Positions 45,850 to 54,583 of a stretch of DNA of 64,000 bases are shown piece by piece. This stretch comes from Streptomyces sp. JH14. Lineage in GTDB: Bacteria > Actinomycetota > Actinomycetes > Streptomycetales > Streptomycetaceae. The notes below the pieces were generated by a model, which was not told where the DNA came from, made no database searches, and was given only the letters and a program-made list of their open reading frames with translations. The stretch is taken from positions 2,294,001 to 2,358,000 of the forward strand of contig NZ_JAJNEL010000001.1 of the NCBI RefSeq assembly GCF_029428675.1. Reading direction: 5' to 3'. How positions within the stretch are numbered: position 1 is the first letter of the stretch; the number at the start of each line of letters is the position of its first letter. The position numbers were made by a program, and so were the translations under genes.

Positions 45850-46278
45850 CTAGGCCACCCAGCAGTAGAGCCCCTGCCCGTCGCTCGCCGCCGTGCGGGC
45901 CAGGGCGGCCAGGCCGGTGAGGATGTCGAGGGCGAGCTCCCGGTCGAACGCGTCGCCCTCCGCCGCCCGTTGCCGGGTCCAGAGGCCGGCGAGCCGGTCG
46001 AGACGGGTGTCCGTCGCAACGCTCAGGTCGGTGACGAGGCCGTCCGGCGCCGCGACCACGAGAGAGCCCGAGCCGTCGTCGTCACCGGCGACGTCCCGGG
46101 GTTCGCCGGACTGCAGCAGCTCGTCGAAGCTGCGCCCCGTGAAGAGACTCGCCCATTCGATCAGGGCCAGATCGGCATCGAAGTTCCCGCAGGTCAGCGA
46201 CGGAAACGAACCGTCGGGCCCGTGTTCGAGGGCGGTTGCGGCCATGCGGTCGTCGGCCGCGACGAAGAAGTGCACCAT
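45850..46278 (-). CDS. hypothetical acidic protein
   Basis: About 142 aa from ATG 46278 (151 aa if ATG 46305 is used; both start codons are followed by the same GTGCAC). The protein is cytosolic and acidic (pattern MVHFFVAADDRMAATALEHG, then FDADLALIEWASLFTGRSFDEL, then GLYCWVA at the end). I recognise no catalytic motif; it resembles unnamed actinobacterial proteins. A 14-bp perfect inverted repeat surrounds the start region, placing the GGTGA ribosome site in a loop. Confidence 0.7.
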   Translation of the reverse strand: MVHFFVAADDRMAATALEHGPDGSFPSLTCGNFDADLALIEWASLFTGRSFDELLQSGEPRDVAGDDDGSGSLVVAAPDGLVTDLSVATDTRLDRLAGLWTRQRAAEGDAFDRELALDILTGLAALARTAASDGQGLYCWVA

Positions 46279-46302
46279 GCTGCTCACCGCAGCATGGTGC
46301 AC
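46270..46302 (-). promoter_or_regulatory. perfect start-codon hairpin
   Basis: Arms of 14 bp (46270-46283 and 46289-46302; GTGCACCATGCTGC and complement) flank a 5-nt loop. On the transcript the loop reads GGTGA, a ribosome-site-like sequence, and the 3' arm contains the ATG at 46278. Folding would hide the start codon, suggesting translational control or an artefact of local duplication. Confidence 0.6.
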
Positions 46303-46317
46303 CATCCGGCCGTCCGA

Positions 46318-48003
46318 CTACAGGTGTGTCGGCGCAAACATCCTCAGCAGTGCCGGGAGCACGACCACCGAAGGGCCGGGCTCCGCGAACGACTTCGCCA
46401 GGTCGTCGGCGAGCTTCTCGGGCGTCGTACGGACCGCCGGGACGCCGAACGACTCGGCGAGGGCGACGAAGTCCGGGCGGGACAGTTCCGTCGCCGTGGC
46501 CTCGCCGAACGCGTCCGTCATGTACTCGCGCAGGATGCCGTAGCCGCCGTCGTCGACGATCAGCCAGGTGACCGGCAGGTCGTACTGGCGGGCGGTGGCC
46601 AGCTCCGCGATCGAGTACATCGCGCCGCCGTCGCCGGAGACCGCCAGGACCGGCTTCGTGCGGTCGGCCGCCGCCGCGCCGAGCGCCGCCGGGAAGCCGT
46701 AGCCGAGGCCGCCCGCGCCCTGCGCCGAGTGCATGGTGTTGGGGTGGCGGGCGTCGAACGCGGACCAGGCCCAGTAGGAGAGGATCGTCATGTCCCAGAA
46801 GCTGGGGGACGTGTCGGGCAGCGCCTCACGCACCGAGGCGACGAGCTGCTGCTCCAGGGTGAGGTCCTGACCGTCGATCCGGTCGCGGACGGCTTCGAGC
46901 ACCGTACGGACGCGGTCCGGGGCCGACGGGTCCTCGCGGCGGTCGACCGCTTCGAGGAGGTCGGAGAGGGCCTCGCGGGCGTCGGCGTGGATGCCGAGCG
47001 CGGGGTGGTTGGACTCCAGCTTCCCGGCGTCCGCCTCGATCTGGACGACCCGGCCGCGCGGGCTGAACGTGTGGTAATTCGAGGAGAGTTCACCCAGTCC
47101 GGAGCCGACGACGAGCAGAACGTCCGCCGCTTCGAGGAAGTCCGTCGTGTGGCGGTCCTCCAGCCAGGACTGGAGCGAGAGCGGGTGCTCCCAGGGGAAG
47201 GCCCCCTTGCCGCCGAACGTGGTGACGACCGGGGCGTCGATCTTCTCCGCGAGGGCGAGCAGCTTGCCGGACGCGTCGGAGCGTACGACTCCGCCTCCCG
47301 CGATGATCGCCGGGCGCTCGGCGTTCGCCAGCAGGTGGGCTGCGACGGCGGTCAGTTCGGGCCGGGCCTGCAGGGGCTTCGGCGTGGCGTCCATCGCGGT
47401 GACGACCGGCAGGGTGGTCTCGGCGAGGAGCACGTCCTGCGGGATCTCGATCCAGACCGGGCCGTGCGGGGCCGTCAGCGCGGACTCCCAGGCGGCGGCG
47501 ATCGCGGAGGGGATCTGCGACGCCGTACGGACGGTGTGGACGGACTTCACGACGTCGCGGAACGACGCCTTCTGGTCCCGGAGTTCATGCAGGTAGCCGT
47601 GGCGGCCGCCGCCCAGTCCCGCGGTCGGGATCTGGCTGGAGATGGCGAGCACGGGCGCCGAGGCGGCCGCCGCCTCCTGGAGCGCGGCGAGGGAGGTGAG
47701 GGCCCCCGGGCCGGTGGAGAGCAGCAGCGGCGCCACTTCGCCGGTGATCCGGCCGTAGGCGTCGGCGGCGAAGCCCGCGTTGTTCTCGACGCGCAGGCCG
47801 ACGTACGAGAGGGAGGAGCGGCGCAGCGCGTCGAACATGCCGAGCGCGTGCTGCCCGGGCAGGCCGAAGACGGTGGTCGCGCCGAGGCCCTGGAGCGTCT
47901 CGACGACGAGGTCGCCGCCGTTGCGTCCGGCGGGCGGGTTCAGGGCGGCCGCGATCTGCTCGGGGGTGAGCTGCGGGCGCTCGTCGTGGTGGTCGTGGCT
48001 CAC
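46318..48003 (-). CDS. TPP-dependent acetolactate synthase-like enzyme
   Basis: A 561-aa enzyme with the three domains of the acetohydroxyacid synthase/benzoylformate decarboxylase group. N-terminal TPP-binding: [18 protein letters not shown] and E in [16 protein letters not shown]; central domain [16 protein letters not shown]-terminal Mg/TPP motif [18 protein letters not shown]...DDGGYG. It decarboxylates a 2-keto acid, substrate unknown. GTG 48003 overlaps the agmatinase stop by 4 bp (GTGA), so the two are coupled. No small regulatory subunit is nearby, which argues against a branched-chain biosynthetic enzyme. Confidence 0.87.
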   Translation of the reverse strand: MSHDHHDERPQLTPEQIAAALNPPAGRNGGDLVVETLQGLGATTVFGLPGQHALGMFDALRRSSLSYVGLRVENNAGFAADAYGRITGEVAPLLLSTGPGALTSLAALQEAAAASAPVLAISSQIPTAGLGGGRHGYLHELRDQKASFRDVVKSVHTVRTASQIPSAIAAAWESALTAPHGPVWIEIPQDVLLAETTLPVVTAMDATPKPLQARPELTAVAAHLLANAERPAIIAGGGVVRSDASGKLLALAEKIDAPVVTTFGGKGAFPWEHPLSLQSWLEDRHTTDFLEAADVLLVVGSGLGELSSNYHTFSPRGRVVQIEADAGKLESNHPALGIHADAREALSDLLEAVDRREDPSAPDRVRTVLEAVRDRIDGQDLTLEQQLVASVREALPDTSPSFWDMTILSYWAWSAFDARHPNTMHSAQGAGGLGYGFPAALGAAAADRTKPVLAVSGDGGAMYSIAELATARQYDLPVTWLIVDDGGYGILREYMTDAFGEATATELSRPDFVALAESFGVPAVRTTPEKLADDLAKSFAEPGPSVVVLPALLRMFAPTHL

Positions 48004-48977
48004 TTGCCCTGGGTTCCCTTCGCCGCCGCGATCTGGCGGGACATGATCGTCGTCAGCTCGTACGCGGTGTGGGAGGCCGCGACGGAGGTGATCTCCGCGT
48101 GGTCGTACGCGGGGGCGACCTCGACCAGGTCGGCGGAGACCAGGTTGCAGGAGGACAGCCCGCGGACGATCTCGAGGAGCTCGCGGGAGGTGAGGCCGCC
48201 GGCCTCGGGGGTGCCGGTGCCGGGCGCGTGGGCCGGGTCCAGGACGTCGATGTCGATGGAGATGTACAGCGGGCGGTCGCCGATGCGCTGGCGCAGCTGG
48301 TCGGCGACCTCGTCGACGCCGCGGCGCATGACGTCGGCGGAGGTGACGATGCCGAAGCCCAGCTTGGCGTCGTCGTCGAGGTCCTGCTTGCCGTACAGCG
48401 GGCCGCGGGTACCGACGTGGGAGAGCGCGGACGTGTCGAGGATGCCCTCCTCGACGGCGCGGCGGAACGGCGTGCCGTGGGTGTACTCGGCACCGAAGTA
48501 GGTGTCCCACGTGTCGAGGTGGGCGTCGAAGTGGAGCAGGGCGACGGGGCCGTGCTTCTTCGCGACGGAGCGCAGCAGGGGCAGCGCGATGGTGTGGTCG
48601 CCGCCGAGCGTCATCATGCGGGCGCCGGTGCCGAGGAGGTCGTCGGCCGCGGCCTCGATCGTCTCGACGGCCTCGTTGATGTTGAACGGGTTGGCGGCGA
48701 TGTCACCGGCGTCGGCGACCTGCGCGAGGGCGAACGGCGAGGCGTCCTGCGCCGGGTTGTACGGGCGCAGGAGGCGCGACGCCTCACGGATGGCGTTGCC
48801 GCCGAAGCGGGCGCCGGGGCGGTACGAGACCCCCGTGTCGAAGGGCACGCCGACGACGGCGACATCGGCGGTGCCGACCTCATCGAGGCGGGGCAGCCGC
48901 GCGAACGTCGCGGGACCGGCGTACCGCGGGACGCGGGAGGAGTCGACGGGGCCGCGCGGCGTTTCGTTGCTGCTCAT
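48000..48977 (-). CDS. speB: agmatinase/ureohydrolase
   Basis: A 325-aa Mn-dependent ureohydrolase. Metal-ligand motifs: [25 protein letters not shown] and [23 protein letters not shown]. Agmatinases convert agmatine to putrescine and urea; close relatives act on guanidinobutyrate, guanidinopropionate or guanidine, so the exact substrate is open. GGAAGG is 8 nt before the ATG. Upstream, in the same orientation and separated by a palindromic repeat, is a sodium/solute symporter that could import the substrate. Confidence 0.9.
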   Translation of the reverse strand: MSSNETPRGPVDSSRVPRYAGPATFARLPRLDEVGTADVAVVGVPFDTGVSYRPGARFGGNAIREASRLLRPYNPAQDASPFALAQVADAGDIAANPFNINEAVETIEAAADDLLGTGARMMTLGGDHTIALPLLRSVAKKHGPVALLHFDAHLDTWDTYFGAEYTHGTPFRRAVEEGILDTSALSHVGTRGPLYGKQDLDDDAKLGFGIVTSADVMRRGVDEVADQLRQRIGDRPLYISIDIDVLDPAHAPGTGTPEAGGLTSRELLEIVRGLSSCNLVSADLVEVAPAYDHAEITSVAASHTAYELTTIMSRQIAAAKGTQGK

Positions 48978-49064
48978 GTGGGTGCCTTCCTGAGGAGGTG
49001 GTGCACGCTTTGTGGGCGTTCATTCGTTGTTCAAGTGTGCGGGGTGCCCCCCGCAACGGGTTCC

Positions 49065-49113
49065 GTCCCCAACCGCCGGACGGGCTCGATGTGCCCGTCC
49101 GGCGATTGAGGAC
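49065..49113. repeat. Streptomyces-style intergenic palindrome
   Basis: Arms of 21 bp (49065-49085 and 49093-49113) with two mismatches and a 7-nt loop. The right arm ends CCGGCGATTGAGGAC. I recall near-identical CCGTCCGGCG(A/T)TTGAGGACGA units scattered in many Streptomyces intergenic regions. It may act as a terminator for the symporter gene. Confidence 0.7.
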
Positions 49114-49122
49114 GAGTGGCTG

Positions 49123-50592
49123 CTAGACGGTGACCGATTCCGCGGCCGGCGTCCCGTCCGCGTCGGCGCCCTTGCCCGCGAGCCGCTCGCGCCAGGCGAT
49201 CAGGACCGCGGCGTCGGTCGGCTTCGTCGCCAGGGACACGATCACATACACCGCGAGCGAGGCCAGCAGTCCGTAGTAGACCGGTTCGTTGGCGAGGATT
49301 CCGTACGTCGCCATCAGGCCGATGACCGCAACGCCGCCCACCGACACGGCGGCCAGTGCGCCGGCTGCCGTGCCGCGGCGCCACAGCAGACCGCCGAGGA
49401 TCGGTACGAGCAGTCCGCCGACGAGCAGGTTGTACGCGACGGTCAGGGCCTCGACGACGTTGTTGAGCGCGATGGCGATGGCGATGACGGCCACGCCCAT
49501 GATGAGGATGAAGATGCGGTTGCCCTTCACCTCGTCGTGCTCCTCGCCGCCGCTCCGGGTCACCACGCCCCGCAGCCGCGACCAGATGTCGTTGTTGGCG
49601 ACGGTGGCGCAGGCGATCAGTGCACCGGACGAGGTCGACATCACCGCGGCGAGCGCGGCGGCCAGCACCAGTCCTCGTACGCCCACCGGCAGTTCGTCCT
49701 TGACGATGGTCGCGAAGGCGGAGTCCGCGCTGGGCAGCTTCGGGTACATGACCTTGGCCGCGGTGCCGATGACGGCCCCGGCGAGCGCGTAGACCAGGCA
49801 GTACGTACCGGCGACGGTGCCGCCCCAGCGCGCCGTCCGGTCGGTGCGCGCGGTGAACACGCGCTGCCAGATGTCCTGGCCGATCAGCATGCCGAAGGTG
49901 TAGATCAGCACGTAGGTGAAGATCGTCTCGCCGCCGATGCCCAGCGGGTCGAAGTACTCGGTGGGCAGCTTCGCCTTCATCTCGCTGAAACCGCCGGCCT
50001 TGATGACCGCGATCGGCAGGAGCAGGAGCAGCACACCGATCGTCTTGACGACGAACTGCACCATGTCCGTGAGCGTGATCGACCACATGCCGCCAAGCGC
50101 CGAGTACGCGACGACGATGGCGCCGCCGAGGATGATCGCGACGGTCCGGTTCATGTCGAAGAGGACGTCGAAGATGGTGGCGTACGCGATGGTCGAGGTG
50201 ACCGCGAGCATCAGCGTGTACGCCCACATGACGACGCCGGAGATGAGGCCGGCCCGTCCGCCGTAGCGCAGGTCGAGCATCTCGGAGACGGTGTAGACCT
50301 TCAGCCGGGCGATGCGCGCCGAGAAGAAGATGGACAGGGCGAGCAGTCCGAGGCCGATGGTGAAGACCATCCAGGCGCCGGAGAGTCCGTACTGGTAGCC
50401 GAGGCCGACGCCACCGATGGTGGAGGCGCCGCCGAGGACGATCGCGGCCATGGTCCCGGAGTACATCCAGGGGCCGAGGCGGCGGCCCGCCACCAGGAAT
50501 TCGCTCTTGGACTTGGCGCGGCGCATGCCCCACCAGCCCATGGCGAGCATGCCCGCCAGATAGACGACGATCACCGCGTAGTCGACAGCCAT
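49123..50592 (-). CDS. sodium:solute symporter (SSS family)
   Basis: A 489-aa membrane protein with about 13 helices. Starts AVDYAVIVVYLAGMLAMGWWGM; the Na+-site region includes GGASTIGGVGLGYQYGLSGAW (abbreviated) and ALAAVMSTSSGALIACATV. Family members import proline, pantothenate, sugars, urea or carboxylates with Na+. GGAGGAAG precedes the ATG. First gene of the unit with agmatinase and the TPP enzyme; divergent from a PucR regulator. Confidence 0.9.
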   Translation of the reverse strand: MAVDYAVIVVYLAGMLAMGWWGMRRAKSKSEFLVAGRRLGPWMYSGTMAAIVLGGASTIGGVGLGYQYGLSGAWMVFTIGLGLLALSIFFSARIARLKVYTVSEMLDLRYGGRAGLISGVVMWAYTLMLAVTSTIAYATIFDVLFDMNRTVAIILGGAIVVAYSALGGMWSITLTDMVQFVVKTIGVLLLLLPIAVIKAGGFSEMKAKLPTEYFDPLGIGGETIFTYVLIYTFGMLIGQDIWQRVFTARTDRTARWGGTVAGTYCLVYALAGAVIGTAAKVMYPKLPSADSAFATIVKDELPVGVRGLVLAAALAAVMSTSSGALIACATVANNDIWSRLRGVVTRSGGEEHDEVKGNRIFILIMGVAVIAIAIALNNVVEALTVAYNLLVGGLLVPILGGLLWRRGTAAGALAAVSVGGVAVIGLMATYGILANEPVYYGLLASLAVYVIVSLATKPTDAAVLIAWRERLAGKGADADGTPAAESVTV

Positions 50593-50690
50593 GGGCTTCC
50601 TCCGTCTCAGTCACATTGCGGGTCATTGCGGGGTTGTGTGTTTCGTGAAGACGGTAGGTGGCCCACAGGCGGCGCTGAAGTGTACTTTTT

Positions 50691-50720
50691 ATCCATCCTT
50701 ACCGCAGTCAATGGATGGAT
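50691..50720. promoter_or_regulatory. PucR-side inverted repeat operator
   Basis: ATCCATCC (50691-50698) pairs with GGATGGAT (50713-50720) across 14 bp. It lies in the divergent symporter/pucR control region, and its right arm covers the earlier possible ATG (50711) of pucR, which suggests autoregulation. Confidence 0.6.
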
Positions 50721-50725
50721 CGTCC

Positions 50726-52207
50726 ATGCCGGACACTCCCACCGGGCCCTCCGCCCCCACTCCCTCCACTCCCCCCACCCCGCCCATCCCGCTCACCGAG
50801 CTGCTCGCCCGCGAGGAGCTCGGGCTGCGCCTGCTCGCGGGTCCGGCCCAGGCCGATCTGCTGTGGGTGCACACCTCGGAGATGGCCGACCCGTACCCGT
50901 ATCTCCTCGGCGGTGAGCTGCTGCTGAGCGCCGGGGTGCTGCTCAAGGAGCCGGACACCTATGTCGCCCGGCTGGTGGAGGCGGGCGCGGCCGCGCTCGG
51001 TTTCGGGGTCACGCCGGTGCACGACGCGGTGCCGCAGGCGCTGATCGAGGCGTGCGAGCGGCATGGACTGCCCCTGGTGGAGGTGCCGCCGGCGACCCCG
51101 TTCACAGCGATCGCACGGGCGGTGTGGCGGCTGATGGCGGAGGCCCGGCACCGGGAACTGCGCCGGGTGACACGCGCCCAGCAGGCCCTGGCCACGGCGG
51201 CCGCCCGGCCGGATCCGGTACCGGCCGTGCTGCATCAGCTGGCCGTGCAGCTGACGGGCCGGGCGGCGCTGCTCTCCGCGGCCGGCGAGGAGCTGCACGC
51301 GGCAGGCCGCCGCCCGGCGCCCGAGGTACGGGCAGCCCTGGCCCGGCTGACCCGCGTCGTCTCCCCCACCACCGCCGCCGCCTCCCCCGCCCCCACGTCG
51401 GCGACCGACACCCTCGGCGACACGCACCTCTTCGCATACGCGCTCGGCGGCGGACAAGGGCTCGTCCTGACCCTGACGACGGGGCGGCGCGAGGCGGGCG
51501 ACCACACGGTCGCCGGGATCGCCGTCGTCCTCCTCTCCCTGCTGGCCGCCCCGCACCAGGGCGCCGATGCCGCGGGCCGGTCGGCGGCGCTGGTCCGGCT
51601 GCTGCTCGGCGCGGGCCCGGCGGACGTCGCCCCGCTGCTCGGCGGCGCCGAGCACTGGACGCTGGTGCACGCGCGCCGCAGCGGCGGGGGCGGCCCGGTC
51701 GACCCGCTCACCGCCGGGGCGCTGGGCGCCGCCCTCGGGTCGGCGCTGGTCGACGCGGGCCGGGGCGGCGACGCCGTCAAGGTCCTGGTCCCGGGCGACG
51801 ACCGGATCACCCCGCAGCCCGGCTGGACGCTCGGCACCTCCGCCCCCGCCCCGATCACCGCACTGGACCTCGCCGACGACCAGGCGTCCCGCGCACTCGG
51901 CCGCGCCGTGGCCACCCGCACCCCGCTGGCCCACCACCGCACCGGCAGCGGCCTGGCCGCACTGATCCCGCCCGCCGAGGCGGAGGCGCACGCCCGCGCG
52001 CTGCTCGCCCCTCTCACCGCCACGCTCGCCGAGACCCTGCGCTGCTGGCTGAGTCTGCACGGCAGCTGGGACCGCACGGCGACGGCCCTCCAGGTGCACC
52101 GCAACACGGTCCGCCAGCGGATCGCCCGCTGCGCGACGCTGCTGGACGCGGACCTGGACGACATGGACGTACGGACGGAGCTGTGGTTCGCGCTACGGCG
52201 GCTGTGA
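50726..52207 (+). CDS. PucR-family transcriptional regulator
   Basis: About 493 aa. After a Pro/Thr/Ser-rich leader comes the PucR N-terminal domain (LTELLAREELGLRLLAG, WVHTSEMADPYPYLLGGELLLSAG), a variable middle, and the C-terminal helix-turn-helix LRCWLSLHGSWDRTATALQVHRNTVRQRIAR (first and last thirds: LRCWLSLHGSWD, HRNTVRQRIARC). PucR/CdaR-type regulators often control purine, amine or amino-acid use. The ATG at 50726 was preferred because the ATG at 50711 lies within an inverted repeat. It faces the symporter operon. Confidence 0.88.
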   Translation: MPDTPTGPSAPTPSTPPTPPIPLTELLAREELGLRLLAGPAQADLLWVHTSEMADPYPYLLGGELLLSAGVLLKEPDTYVARLVEAGAAALGFGVTPVHDAVPQALIEACERHGLPLVEVPPATPFTAIARAVWRLMAEARHRELRRVTRAQQALATAAARPDPVPAVLHQLAVQLTGRAALLSAAGEELHAAGRRPAPEVRAALARLTRVVSPTTAAASPAPTSATDTLGDTHLFAYALGGGQGLVLTLTTGRREAGDHTVAGIAVVLLSLLAAPHQGADAAGRSAALVRLLLGAGPADVAPLLGGAEHWTLVHARRSGGGGPVDPLTAGALGAALGSALVDAGRGGDAVKVLVPGDDRITPQPGWTLGTSAPAPITALDLADDQASRALGRAVATRTPLAHHRTGSGLAALIPPAEAEAHARALLAPLTATLAETLRCWLSLHGSWDRTATALQVHRNTVRQRIARCATLLDADLDDMDVRTELWFALRRL

Positions 52208-52270
52208 GCACGGGCCGCGAACGACTGTGAGCACGGGCTGCGAACGGCTGTGAGCACGGCCCTGAGCATC
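52202..52270 (+). repeat. three 23-bp tandem repeats after pucR
   Basis: CTGTGAGCACGGGCCGCGAA and near-copies start at 52202, 52225 and 52248; the first two differ at 2 positions, the third decays. The first copy includes the pucR stop. More GAGCACGG-like words follow to about 52315. The remainder of this 283-bp gap holds the acyl-CoA dehydrogenase promoter. Confidence 0.65.
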
Positions 52271-52415
52271 GCCGGGAGCGAGCCGTAAGCACCGGCGGGA
52301 GCACGGACCGTGAGCGCCGCTGCGCGCGCGGGCCCGCCCGGCTGTGATGTCGGCGACCACGGGCCGTCGACTCTGGACAGCCCTGGTGACCGCCGGGTAA
52401 CTTTTGATCCAGAAC

Positions 52416-52433
52416 TGAGCAAGCGCTTAGCCA
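52416..52433 (+). promoter_or_regulatory. TetR-like operator before acyl-CoA dehydrogenase
   Basis: TGAGCAAGCGCTTAGCCA has the palindromic core AAGCGCTT, 58 bp before the gene start. Actinobacterial fatty-acid and branched-chain degradation regulators of the TetR family use sites of this look. Confidence 0.55.
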
Positions 52434-52490
52434 GCAGCCTGGCCGATGCTCGCCCGAAGCTGATCGCAGCCCGACAGAGGAGGCACCCCC

Positions 52491-53648
52491 GTGCGCCGTA
52501 CGGTATTCAACGAGGACCACGAGGCGTTCCGGGAGACCATCCGCGCCTTCATCGCGGCCGAGGTCGTCCCCGTCTACGACGAGTGGTTCGCTGCCGGCCA
52601 GGCGCCGCGCGAGTTCTACCACAAGCTCGGCGAGCTGGGCGTCTTCGGCATCGAGGTGGACGAAGAGTACGGCGGCGCCGGCATCGACTCGCACAAGTAC
52701 GAGGCCGTCATCTACGAGGAGACCGCCCGCGCCGGTGTCTCCTTCGGCGGCTCGGGGGTGCACACCCTGCTCGGCCTGCCGTACATCAAGATGCTCGCCA
52801 CCGACGAGCAGAAGAAGCGCTGGCTGCCGAAGTTCACCTCCGGCGAGGAGATGTGGGCCCTCGCGATGACCGAGCCGGGCACCGGCTCCGACGTCGCGGG
52901 CATGAAGACCACCGCCAAGCTCTCCGAGGACGGCACGCACTACGTCCTCAACGGCGCCAAGACGTTCATCACCGGTGGTGTGCACGCCGACCGCGTGATC
53001 GTGTGCGCCCGTACGTCCGCTCCCCGCGAGGACGACCGCCGCTTCGGCATCTCCCTGTTCGCCGTGGACACCAAGTCGGCGGGCTACTCCGTCGGCCGCA
53101 AGCTGGACAAGCTCGGCCTGAAGGTCTCCGACACCGCCGAGCTGGCCTTCGTCGACGTGCAGGTCCCCGTGGACGACCTGCTCGGCGAGGAGAACAAGGG
53201 CTTCGGCTACCTCGGTACCAACCTGGCGTCCGAGCGCTGGGGCATAGCCTTCGGCGCGTACGCACAGGCCGCTGCCGCCGTCCGGTTCGCCAAGAGCTAC
53301 GTGCAGGACCGCACGGTCTTCGGCAAGACCGTCGCCTCGTTCCAGAACACCAAGTTCGAGCTGGCCGCCTGCCAGGCCGAGGTGGACGCGGCCCAGGCCG
53401 TCGCCGACCGCGCGCTGGAGGCCCTCGACGCCGGCGAGCTGACCGCCGCCGAGGCCGCCTCCGCGAAGCTGTTCTGCACCGAGGTCGCGCACCGGGTGAT
53501 CGACCGCTGCCTCCAGCTGCACGGCGGCTACGGCTTCATGAACGAGTACCCGATCGCCCGCCTCTACGCGGACAACCGCGTCAACCGCATCTACGGCGGC
53601 ACCAGCGAGGTAATGAAGTCGATCATCGCCAAGTCCATGGGCCTGTAG
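52491..53648 (+). CDS. acyl-CoA dehydrogenase
   Basis: A 385-aa FAD enzyme that introduces the 2,3-double bond in acyl-CoA (beta-oxidation or branched-chain amino-acid breakdown). Motifs: WALAMTEPGTGSDVAGMKT (FAD/substrate), NGAKTFITGG, QLHGGYGFMNEYPIARLYADNR and IYGGTSEVMKSIIAKSMGL. The start is GTG with GAGGAGG upstream. It is followed after 18 bp by a TesB thioesterase, forming a fatty-acyl-CoA pair. Chain preference is not evident. Confidence 0.93.
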   Translation: MRRTVFNEDHEAFRETIRAFIAAEVVPVYDEWFAAGQAPREFYHKLGELGVFGIEVDEEYGGAGIDSHKYEAVIYEETARAGVSFGGSGVHTLLGLPYIKMLATDEQKKRWLPKFTSGEEMWALAMTEPGTGSDVAGMKTTAKLSEDGTHYVLNGAKTFITGGVHADRVIVCARTSAPREDDRRFGISLFAVDTKSAGYSVGRKLDKLGLKVSDTAELAFVDVQVPVDDLLGEENKGFGYLGTNLASERWGIAFGAYAQAAAAVRFAKSYVQDRTVFGKTVASFQNTKFELAACQAEVDAAQAVADRALEALDAGELTAAEAASAKLFCTEVAHRVIDRCLQLHGGYGFMNEYPIARLYADNRVNRIYGGTSEVMKSIIAKSMGL

Positions 53649-53666
53649 AGCGGTTACGTTCTCTCC

Positions 53667-54545
53667 ATGAGCGCAGCACTTGAATCCCTGCTCGATCTGC
53701 TCGACCTGGAGCAGATCGAGCAGGACATCTTCCGGGGTACGAGCCGTTCGGCGGTCGTGCCCCGGGTCTTCGGCGGACAGGTCGCGGCCCAGGCGCTCGT
53801 CGCCGCCGGCCGCACCGTCCCCGCGGACCGCACAGCCCATTCCCTGCATTCCTACTTCCTGCGGATGGGCGACCCGGGCGCACCGATCGTCTACAGCGTC
53901 GACCGGATCCGCGACGGCCGCTCCTTCACCACCCGCCGCGTGGTGGCCGTCCAGCACGGGCAGCCGATCTTCCATCTCTCGGCGTCGTTCCAGACGTACG
54001 AGGAGGGCCTGGAGCACCAGGCGGACATGCCGCCCGCCCCGGACCCGGAGACCCTGCCCACGGCGGAGCAGATGCTGCCGCGGTACGCGGACGCGTTCGT
54101 CGACCCGGGTGTCATGGACCGGCTGCTGGAGGCGCGGGCCGCGGTCGACCTGCGCTATGTCGACGCCCCGCCGTTCGCCCACGTCGGCACGCCGCAGGAG
54201 CCTCGCTCCCAGGTGTGGTTCCGCACCAACGGCAAGCTCGCGGACGACCCGCTGCTGCACGTCTGCATGGCGACGTACGTCTCCGACATGACGCTGCTCG
54301 ACTCGGTGCTGCTCGCGCACGGGCGCGGCGGCTGGGCGGTCGGCGACGTGGTGGGCGCGAGCCTGGACCACGCCATGTGGTTCCACCGGCCGTTCCGGGC
54401 CGACGAATGGCTGCTGTACGACCAGGAGTCGCCGTCCGCGTCCGGCGGGCGCGGGCTCGGCCAGGCCCGCATCTACACGCAGGACGGCCGGCTGGCGATC
54501 ACCGTCATCCAGGAAGGCGTGGTCCGGGTCCCGAGGAAGGACTGA
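53667..54545 (+). CDS. tesB: acyl-CoA thioesterase II (TesB type)
   Basis: A 292-aa double-hotdog thioesterase hydrolysing acyl-CoA. Typical features: RVFGGQVAAQALVAAGRTV, HSLHSYFLRMGDPGAPIVYSVDRIRDGRSF (in pieces: HSLHSYFLR and VDRIRDGRSF), and the second-domain DHAMWFHRPFRADEWLLYDQESPSA with the catalytic Asp nearby in SDMTLLDSVLLAHG. 18 bp downstream of acyl-CoA dehydrogenase, so probably cotranscribed; it may release CoA when acyl-CoA accumulates. Confidence 0.93.
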   Translation: MSAALESLLDLLDLEQIEQDIFRGTSRSAVVPRVFGGQVAAQALVAAGRTVPADRTAHSLHSYFLRMGDPGAPIVYSVDRIRDGRSFTTRRVVAVQHGQPIFHLSASFQTYEEGLEHQADMPPAPDPETLPTAEQMLPRYADAFVDPGVMDRLLEARAAVDLRYVDAPPFAHVGTPQEPRSQVWFRTNGKLADDPLLHVCMATYVSDMTLLDSVLLAHGRGGWAVGDVVGASLDHAMWFHRPFRADEWLLYDQESPSASGGRGLGQARIYTQDGRLAITVIQEGVVRVPRKD

Positions 54546-54583
54546 ACAGGCCACGGTCCGGCCGTTCGGACATACTCCCCACC

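Noticed and set aside
45502..48501. Plus-strand open frame of about 999 codons
   Set aside because: Antisense shadow of the beta-lactamase-like, TPP-enzyme and agmatinase genes; composition is low in information and there is no ribosome site.
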